DNA of 52,419 nt from CAWJFP01 sp963842155. GTDB lineage: Bacteria; Pseudomonadota; Alphaproteobacteria; JACZXZ01. The notes beneath the pieces are model-generated. The model saw only the letters and a list, made by a program, of their open reading frames with translations. It made no database searches and was not told the DNA's origin. The DNA is taken from contig CAWJFP010000019.1 of the NCBI GenBank assembly GCA_963842155.1, forward strand, positions 1-52,419. The letters are read 5' to 3'. The position numbers were made by a program, and so were the translations under genes. Position 1 is the stretch's first letter, and every line of letters begins with the position of its first letter. Shown here piece after piece: positions 46,772 to 52,419 of this stretch.

Positions 46772-47218
46772 ATGTTTCTTAGCATCAAGCTCCAAGTCTC
46801 GCTACACTCGGATGCGGGCACCAGGATCACCGTTCGCTTTTCCAATCTGCACGCCGAGGAACCGCTCACACTGCTGAAGTGGGGCACACCGCTGGAAGGT
46901 CTGGGGATGATGGGCAGCGCTTTCGACGTCTACGATGTCGTGAGCGGCCAAGCGATTCCTTACTTGGGCATCCTGGCGAAGCGAGGCAACCCCGCGCCTG
47001 AGAGTTTCCTCGAGATCGCGCCGGGCGAATCGATATCTGCGCAGGTGGACCTCGCTGAATCGTACGCCTTGCAACCAGAACACAGCCACACGGTTTATTT
47101 TAACGCGCACGTTACCATGATCGGTCATTCGTTGTTAATGCGCAAGTTGCCTGCGCTTGCCGATTTGCTGGAAAACTGGCAACTGCTGCGATCGTCTCCG
47201 ATTGTTGTCAAGGTGTGA
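46772..47218 (+). CDS. Stand-alone beta-sandwich domain resembling the N-terminal part of M35 metallopeptidases
   Basis: The 148-residue product reads LSIKLQVSLHSDAGTRITV, EEPLTLLKWGTPLEGLGM, FDVYDVVSGQAIPYLGILAK and ESFLEIAPGESISAQVDL. These are the order and spacing seen in the beta-sandwich N-terminal region of deuterolysin/peptidyl-Lys type M35 peptidases and related stand-alone proteins. The peptidase part (HExxH) is absent, and the frame ends with a polar tail. It therefore is either a partial duplicate or a free domain, possibly an inhibitor or carbohydrate/protein-binding module. No frameshift is needed. The resemblance is by eye and needs a profile search. Confidence 0.6.
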   Translation: MFLSIKLQVSLHSDAGTRITVRFSNLHAEEPLTLLKWGTPLEGLGMMGSAFDVYDVVSGQAIPYLGILAKRGNPAPESFLEIAPGESISAQVDLAESYALQPEHSHTVYFNAHVTMIGHSLLMRKLPALADLLENWQLLRSSPIVVKV

Positions 47219-47419
47219 AAGAAAAATGTCTTCGCAACTAGAAAAAAAAATTTGACAAATGAGGCAGTCGAGGGCGGGTAACTTTTTCCCTTGTTGGGGA
47301 ACCGTTGATCTTTTAGTCTTCCTCGTCGCCCTGTCCTTTTGCCACCATTTCTCAGCCTCGGTTGATTTTTCACAATCAGAAAAAAAAAATTGTACAGCAT
47401 ATTTTAGTTGGAGAGAACA

Positions 47420-49127
47420 ATGTCATTGGCTGTCCGGAAAAAGCATCAACGCCTCTCTTTGAGTTTAGCAACGACCGAACCATGTTCGAACTTGAAGTGG
47501 CCAAAAATTTTGCGGTTGCCCGATTGCCTCCAGCGCGCCATTTGTCGTTGCTTGGATATCAATAGCCACACGGCCTTCACCACCAGCTGCGTCCAAGCCT
47601 ACCATATCACGCAACACTGGTCCTCCTGTGGACCGGTGGCGTGCTTTCACCGCGCCGACCACCAGAACCTGTCGGTGAAAAGTCTGAAAAAATGGCTGCA
47701 CTCGCAAACAACACACCTTTCAACGCCAACGGTATGTCCGGACAACGACTGCGGTGAATGCGGTGCACTGCCACGACGCCTGATGAAGGCGTTGGCCGCG
47801 CAAGCTCCAGTGTTGACCCGTTTGACGCACGTGCAAGTGAAAGAAGTCGACGCAGAGATAGCACGTTTGTTGGCATGCTTGCCTTCGATTCGCTCTCTGT
47901 CTGTCAGGAGTCACGCTTGGGAATTTACTCCATTACTGCAGTTGCCCAAGCTTCGAGGACGGCAATTCGGGCACCTGAGTCACTTGGATGCGAGACCGCG
48001 TTGGCAATTGCGACAGTTGACGTTGTCCACCCTCTCGGATGATGAGGCGGCGTGGCTCAAAGGCATGCCGTTGGAATGCTTGATTTCGGAAGAACCTTTC
48101 CAGTTTACTGAACCGGCGGGTTGGGCCGCCGCGAAAACCTGGCCGTTGAACCATTTGCAAATCGGCAGCGAGTCGTCCTCGTCCTCGTACCGCGTTCACG
48201 ATGTGTCCTGGAGTCGTGCAGACTTCGAGCGGTTGGTGCAATGCATGCCCTTGTTGCGCACGTTGTTGTTTGTTCATCGGTTGTACTATTTGTACGCGCA
48301 GTGGGAAGAAATCCAGCAAGCACTTCACTTTCTCGAACGCCTACCTTTGTTGACACACGTCGATTTGAGTGGCTTGATGTCGCAGTCGCTGCCACCGTAC
48401 CTGGGCACCGATGATAAAACCGCACATGCCGGTTTTGCGTAGAACTCAAGCTGGTTTGGGGTCAAGTGCGCGCACCCAACAGCAACACTTATTTCCGAGA
48501 GCACTTGCCCGCATTGCAGAAATTGACGTGGACTGGGGGTTGCGACGGCGTGCGCCTGTGCAAATTAACCAACTTGACGGCGATATCGTTGCCTGACAGC
48601 GACCTCTGCGATGACGATTTCCCAACCATGTCGAACCTGGAGACTATCGATGTCTCCTCCAACAAGCGCTTGACAGACGCGGTTATTCTCAAGTGGGAGA
48701 AAAAACACTCGCAGCGCGCATCCCGTTCAGCAGAACCGCATCATCGCGTCTCCCGTTTGATGTTGGCGCACTGTCCGCGCATCACAACATTTGAACTCAA
48801 CCTGGCTCATTTGACCGAGCTCGACGTGTCCTACTGTCGCGTTGACCAATCAATGCCTTGAGAGTTGGTCGGACAAACTCAGGTTGTGGGTGCTGTCGCT
48901 TCTGGCAACCGACACATCTCGGATGCCGCCGTGTGTCTGGCTCGCACCAACGAAAATATCCCCTCCGCACACTCAAGTTGCTCCATACGAGTGTTACGGC
49001 ATCTTCTTATCCCACGCTGGCCGGCATGCAGCTGGAGCATGTGTCGCTGCCCATCTGGAACAAAGGCGAGTTAAAAGCAGCCAAGCGATTCTTTCCAACA
49101 ACAGAATTGAATTGGCAAACAACTTGA
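47420..49127 (+). CDS. F-box-like leucine-rich repeat protein (several frameshifts)
   Basis: After a basic N-terminus, LKWPKILRLPDCLQRAICRC with LDINSHTAF following matches an F-box, the SKP1-binding motif of ubiquitin-ligase adaptors. Irregular LRRs follow (LTHVQVKEVDAEIARLLACL, LRQLTLSTLSDDEAAWLKG, LTHVDLSGLM, LQKLTWTGG, LTAISLPDSDLCDDDF, LETIDVSSNKRLTDAVIL, LTELDVSYCRV, LKLLHTSVTA). Reading through requires frame changes near 48440, 48840, 48905 and 48960; each can be one base. Domain order fits a substrate-recognition F-box/LRR protein (inference). The ATG at 47420 is the first in frame. The stop lies 37 bases from the convergent Cys-rich gene. Confidence 0.65.
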
Positions 49128-49163
49128 TATCAATCTCATCAAACAATAATCACTTCCACCGAT

Positions 49164-50035
49164 TTATTGTTGCTGCCAACAGCCACAGTTTCCGTCCGTT
49201 TTCCTCTCCTCCTGCAGCAGCATGAGTGCCAGTCGGCATCCAGCGCGCATATCAAGAGCCAGCCAACCACGCAGACCAAGCAAAATCACGCCCGTCACAA
49301 CACACGTCGTGTAGGCACCGCGATCGAATGGTAAAGGCGGAGGAGCGGCTGTGGGAAATCGGTTTACGGCTGTAAGCCGATCGTCGTAGTAGCAGTCAAA
49401 CGCGGTCGAATTCCACGAAGACTGCCACGTCATTCGACACGTTACATTGTCGCGACCGCACGTCTGCCGCACGGTTTGCGTTGGGAAAGTGGTATTCGGG
49501 GCTGACGAAATCCAGCACAAGCTGCAGCGATGTGCAGTTGCCACAGGCGGTTGAGCATGCGTTGTTGGTGCCGCTCGCGCATCGGGGACAATTGTAGAAG
49601 GCCGTTTCCCAATCCTCCTGTTCGTCGCCTGGGTACGGATCGGTGTAGCACTCTTGATGGCTGCACAAGTGGTCCTCCATCTGGCAACACGTTGTTGGTC
49701 CGCGGTCGTCGCAGCACTCGGGTGCCACCATCAAGGCTTGAATGGCGTTGACGGACGTCTGGCATAACGGATGCATTGCACTTCTCAACCACACATTGGC
49801 AGTCGATCTTGTCACAACACCGATACGCTGTATCGTTGGAGGCGACAAGGGTGCATCGCCCGAATCGATAAGGGTCGTGTTGTGTGAGGTCCGGATAAGT
49901 TTGCAGCCAAAAAATGCAATTGAAGAGAACGAATGAGATTTGAAAAACACAAAGGCAGAGCTGTCCAACGAAAAGTGACCTATCGCCCAGTTTCAAACAA
50001 ATCTGCGCACGTGCTATTTTTTTCAAAAAGTTCAC
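49164..50035 (-). CDS. Cysteine-rich two-span membrane protein, unknown family (two frameshifts)
   Basis: Three minus-strand frames join to about 285 residues. An N-terminal hydrophobic segment (LFVGQLCLCVFQISFVLFNC) is followed by a long lumenal/extracellular domain with more than 20 Cys (CCDKIDCQCVVEKC, PECCDDRGPTTCCQMEDHLC, CPRCASGTNNACSTACGNC), several N-x-S/T sites, a Pro-rich linker, and a second membrane segment (TTCVVTGVILLGLRGWLALD). Frame changes are needed near 49735 and 49490. I do not recognise the family; the Cys density and glycosylation sites indicate a secreted-pathway protein. The 5' end is uncertain because the frame at 50035 begins with GTG, not ATG, and the next gene starts 18 bases away in the opposite direction. 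Confidence 0.55.
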
Positions 50036-50053
50036 CTTGGCCCACGAATTATC

Positions 50054-51183
50054 ATGAAATCCGACTTCAGAATGTTACTATTAGCGCTGACGATCGCTGC
50101 TGGCCTAACATCGTGCGGCGGAGCACTTTCGGAATCCGCGACCGAGGTTGTCGTGAACGAGTTCAATGATCGCAAAGCGCCTTCTTTACTGATTGGTCAT
50201 CTCTTTTTGTTTCTGACTCATTTTTTTGTCGTTTCTTGCCTATGGCAGCAACCGTAGAGCAGCCGATGCCTGTGCTGCATGCGCCGGGTCGCTACTCGTT
50301 GCGCGAGATTTTCCCGCGGCCGCAAAACGTGGCGTTGCAACCGCGCGCCCGACCCACGATCGTCTTTGGAGAGAAGCCGACGGTGTGAAACGCTCAAAGT
50401 ATTCGGCGTCGGACTGAGTCGAACGGCGACTTCGTCGCTTGCTGGTTCGTTTGGTGGTCCTTGTTCATGCTGATTCGAACTGTGTTTTCTTTTGCAAACG
50501 CGTTGTCCGTCTTGCCGGGCTGGCATACACATGGATCATGTTTGTCTTGTCTTGTGAGAGCTTGACGAAATCTCTTGGTGCAGGACTTGACGCCGTACCT
50601 ACCGCACTCGCGCCCTTACGACTTTGATGGACGTTACGATGACGTGGACTTTTGGCGTGGACTTGCCGGGTGGTCGGTTCGTCTTTGGTTGCTGCGACTG
50701 ACGTTGGTGCTTGGGCGTCATGTCCACAATAAAAGCCGTGTACTATCTCGAGTTGATGGAGGCCTACCCTCAAGCCCTCTTTGTCTCCACCGAACGCGAC
50801 ATTGACGAGTGGTTCTCCTCCTTCAGCGCCTACTTGAACGTTACTTGGCATTACGTTTTCCGCCCGGCCAACATGCCGATCACTATTACACTGCTGCACA
50901 AGTACGTGGTACGGATCCGAGTCTCCGAATCGAGAAATGTGGACGGCGCGTTACAAGCAACACTACGAGCGTGTGCATGCTCTGATCCCAGCACACCGTC
51001 TGCTGCGCATCAACGTGGATCAATCAGCGGCTACAACCCCGCGGGCGACATGTGTCGCTTCTTCGGCCTGGCCTTGCAAGAGCCCGAATGCCCGATCATC
51101 TTTTCCCCCGCTCCTACTCGCTCACAGAAGTGGAGACGACACTGGAAAAGGCCAAGATTCCCCCGTTCCGTTGCACGTTGTGA
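50054..51183 (+). CDS. Eukaryotic-type sulfotransferase with signal/anchor sequence, multi-exon
   Basis: Exon 1 encodes MKSDFRMLLLALTIAAGLTS, a signal peptide or signal anchor. After splicing, the protein contains KVFGVGLSRTATSSL, the 5' PAPS-binding loop of the Sulfotransfer_4-like group (normally G-x-G-x-x-R-T-G-T-x-S-L), then GIHMDHDLTPYLPH, DGRYDDVDFWPVYYLELMEA with YPQALF, and STERDIDEWFSSFSAYL (3' phosphate-binding region). Later parts (MWTARYKQHYERVHALIPAH; GYNPAGDMCRFFGLALQ) lie in alternating frames because of one-base indels near 50385, 50518, 50905, 51025, 51115. Four introns are inferred. The stop at 51181-51183 may be an indel artefact, since another frame stays open into the GT8 region. 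The substrate is unknown; location is probably the Golgi or cell surface. Confidence 0.72.
50196..50248 (+). other. Spliceosomal intron 1 of the sulfotransferase gene
   Basis: The 53-base GT...CAG interval has a T-rich end (TTTTTTTGTCGTTTCTTGCC). Exon 1 ends with ATT G and exon 2 begins CA ACC GTA GAG, so splicing forms GCA ACC and keeps the frame (LLI-ATVEQPMP). Phase 1. Confidence 0.75.
50445..50498 (+). other. Probable intron 2 of the sulfotransferase gene, acceptor reads AA
   Basis: Removing this stretch joins TSSLA to DALSVL, the expected continuation of the sulfotransferase motif. The donor is GTTCG. The acceptor region TTTTCTTTTGCAA ends in AA instead of AG, so either a base error or a different boundary must be assumed. 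Phase 1. Confidence 0.4.
50540..50583 (+). other. Spliceosomal intron 3 of the sulfotransferase gene
   Basis: The 44-base interval begins GTTTGT and ends GTGCAG. Splicing joins HMDH to DLTPYLPHSRP in phase 0, matching the conserved His-Met region of this sulfotransferase group. Confidence 0.65.
50657..50735 (+). other. Spliceosomal intron 4 of the sulfotransferase gene
   Basis: The 79-base GTGGAC...AAAAG interval, when removed, joins DDVDFW to PVYYLELMEAYP through a split Pro codon (phase 1). This recreates the D-x-P-x-x-x-x-x-E-L sequence before the YP-A motif of the family. Confidence 0.65.
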
Positions 51184-51286
51184 AGCCTGCAACCGCGTTG
51201 TTCGCCTATGCCACACTGCTCGCGGATATCAACGTCAACGAGTTCAAGTTGGCAGTTCCTGCGAGCTGCGCTGGTGATGTGTCACA

Positions 51287-52419
51287 GTGTACGACAATCG
51301 TACACGCAGCCAGTTTCTGCTCGTGACGGCATCGTATGACATGGTGGCGCTGGTGCTGGGTGTCATCACCGCCGACCAGCATGCGTTGCTTTCGACTTGC
51401 TTTACACACATTGTGCCGGTGAAGGATTTCGCACCGGGCCCGCGCGGTTTGGTGGCTCGTGTGTTTTTTTGTTCAAAATCATTCTCTTGAAGGTACGGAG
51501 GATTCGCGCTACTATTCGATTATCCGCGCCAAGTTTTGGGCATTTGCTCTCGTCCATTACCACCGTGTCATCTTTCTTGACGCCGACCACATTGTGATTC
51601 GCAATATCGATCATCACTTCTTCGAAGGTCAACGACTCTGTTGTTTTTGTTTTTTTTGATACATGTAGTGTTGGTGGCGCAGCTTCTATCAGCAAAACGC
51701 AAGCAAGGCCATTTCAAAGCCGGCGGACGTCCATACGCAAATTAGCAATCACTCGCCCATCAACACGGGAATGATCTCTTTGGCGCCGCTCAAGTCGCCC
51801 GGGCTGAGCGTTCTTTTTTTGTTCTCACTTCACCTGAAATAGGTGGACGTCCGCACCCTCTATATTATCGGGTTGTGGGAGCCCCATAACTGGTTGGGGT
51901 CCAGCACCGTACTTTTTCCTACTGCGCCGTCCAGCTTGACGGTGTCGCTCGCCGATACCAACGCGCCCTGGAAGCAAGGCAGGCCCGACTCGGCGTTTCC
52001 CTTCTTGCCGCTCATTCCACACGTAAAACTCGAAGTTCGTGCTGCTTCTGAGGTGGTTTTTTTTTTCACCAGCCGCCCACCGCCTCGCAGGCCTTGGCAC
52101 CATGCCAAGTGGTCGTTCTACTGTTCATGGGCAGATCAAGGTTTGCAAAGTCAGTCGCCCAAACGCCAAATTCGCATTCGCAGGCATGTTCTTTTATTAT
52201 TTCTACATCCTTCGTGGCACCGGCGGACTGATCGACATTGACGATCTCGACCACGAGCTCATCCATTTCATTGGCGTGCACAAGGCTTGGCTGCCCAGTG
52301 AGCCAAGCGAGAACCCGGCGACGCGACGCGATCAAGAGCGCTCGGCGATCGCCGTGGATCTGTGGCTTTCCATCGCCAAAGAGATTGGTCAGGAGCATGC
52401 CCTACCGTTTGGCTCGAGA
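51287..52419 (+). CDS. GT8 (glycogenin/GATL-like) glycosyltransferase, multi-exon, incomplete at the window end
   Basis: Splicing by hand gives a GT8-like protein: QFLLVTASYDMVALVLGV (first strand), GTEDSRYYSIIRAKFWAF, VIFLDADHIVIRNIDHHFFE with the metal-binding D-x-D, HSPINTGMISLAPLKSPG (the conserved N-x-G region), then ADQGMFFYYFYILRGTGG (the D-Q-G motif before the last strands) and HFIGVHKAWLPSE (the His-Lys-Pro/Ala-Trp motif), continuing off the window. These enzymes transfer sugars from UDP- or GDP-sugars. Introns lie at 51447-51492, 51628-51668, 51810-51842 and 52141-52183. No ATG begins the frame (the first codon is GTG), so the true 5' end is upstream, possibly in the sulfotransferase gene. 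The stretch 51843-52140 contains residues I cannot align and may hide another intron. Confidence 0.75.
51447..51492 (+). other. Spliceosomal intron in the GT8 gene (a)
   Basis: The 46-base GTTTGG...TTGAAG interval joins PGPR-G to TEDSRYYSII through a split Gly codon (phase 1). It is T-rich like the other introns. Confidence 0.75.
51628..51668 (+). other. Spliceosomal intron in the GT8 gene (b), phase off by one
   Basis: The 41-base GTCAAC...TGTAG interval has a T8 run. It separates HHFFE from the exon containing RSFYQQNASKAISKP. The splice phase misses by one base, so a nearby indel or different acceptor must be assumed. Confidence 0.5.
51810..51842 (+). other. Spliceosomal intron in the GT8 gene (c)
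   Basis: The 33-base GTTCTTTTTTT...AAATAG interval, phase 0, joins PLKSPGLS to VDVRTLYIIG. It would be a stop-containing interruption if retained. Confidence 0.6.
52141..52183 (+). other. Spliceosomal intron in the GT8 gene (d)
   Basis: The 43-base GTTTGC...TCGCAG interval joins GCA GAT CAA G to GC ATG TTC, recreating ADQGMFFYYF, the expected D-Q-G motif, in phase 1. This is the strongest of the splice inferences. Confidence 0.78.

Noticed and set aside
51860..52108. Minus-strand frame reading like a plausible protein (FQGALVSASDTVKLDGAVGK)
   Set aside because: It has no start context or domain. The plus strand here lies between two GT8 exons with correct splice phase on both sides, though this section itself aligns poorly.
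44600..52419. Giant-virus origin of the right-hand part
   Set aside because: Dense short introns, signal-anchored sulfotransferase/GT8 and F-box/LRR genes fit a protist nuclear genome better; no capsid, polymerase or other viral hallmark is present. It cannot be wholly excluded from 7.8 kb.

Overview
The window is two unlike pieces of DNA joined near position 44,590. Positions 1 to about 44,590 are GC-rich (estimated by eye at roughly 65%), intron-free DNA with bacterial ribosome-binding sites, overlapping start/stop codons, lipoprotein and Tat-like signals, and one tRNA-Arg(CCU). The gene content (soxCD, an OMA/SLBB polysaccharide exporter, PagL-type deacylase, hutG, CHASE2 cyclase, a BatA/DUF4159 cluster) suggests a free-living alphaproteobacterium; I cannot name the genus. 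Positions from about 44,600 to the end are near 50% GC, with T-rich 33-79 base GT...AG introns and eukaryotic families (RNI-type LRR, F-box, eukaryotic-type sulfotransferase, GT8 glycosyltransferase). This looks like a compact protist genome. The junction cuts a bacterial DUF58 gene, leaving only its last ~80 codons, so a mis-assembled contig is the simplest reading.

Bacterial layout: sulfur oxidation end (soxC-soxD-DsrE-like, 1-2.4 kb); a frame-broken GT2 glycosyltransferase and two secreted TPR/PDZ proteins (2.5-6.1 kb); L,D-transpeptidase and a secreted unknown, upp, gmd, outer-membrane barrel, aldo/keto reductase, enoyl-CoA hydratase (6.3-13 kb); a large lipoprotein of unknown family, a ParE-like remnant, a secreted TPR protein and tRNA-Arg (13.1-16.9 kb); polysaccharide export protein plus lipoprotein (17.2-19.6 kb); SNase-like protein, proline iminopeptidase, phosphoesterase, PagL (19.6-23.6 kb); threonine dehydratase-hutG-adenylate cyclase, MFS, exported AlgH (24-30.3 kb); MscS channel, glutathionyl-hydroquinone reductase, protease-like lipoprotein, two tandem TPR-sulfotransferases and the GATase-like/DUF4159/DUF58 cluster (30.4-44.6 kb), mostly on the minus strand.

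Eukaryotic layout: LRR protein (-), a 49-codon membrane ORF (+), a stand-alone domain resembling the N-terminal part of M35 metallopeptidases (+), F-box/LRR protein (+), Cys-rich membrane protein (-), then a signal-bearing sulfotransferase followed almost directly by a GT8 glycosyltransferase that runs off the end. Splicing the last two by hand restores family motifs across intron boundaries in correct phase. They may be one fused gene.

Single-base indels break many otherwise good genes. About eight occur in 44 kb on the bacterial side and a dozen or more in under 8 kb on the eukaryotic side. This looks like uncorrected long-read error and should temper any pseudogene call. I found no convincing new bacterial defence or mobile system. 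The most notable items are the junction, the possible sulfotransferase-GT8 fusion, the exported AlgH domain and the SNase-like protein lacking catalytic residues.
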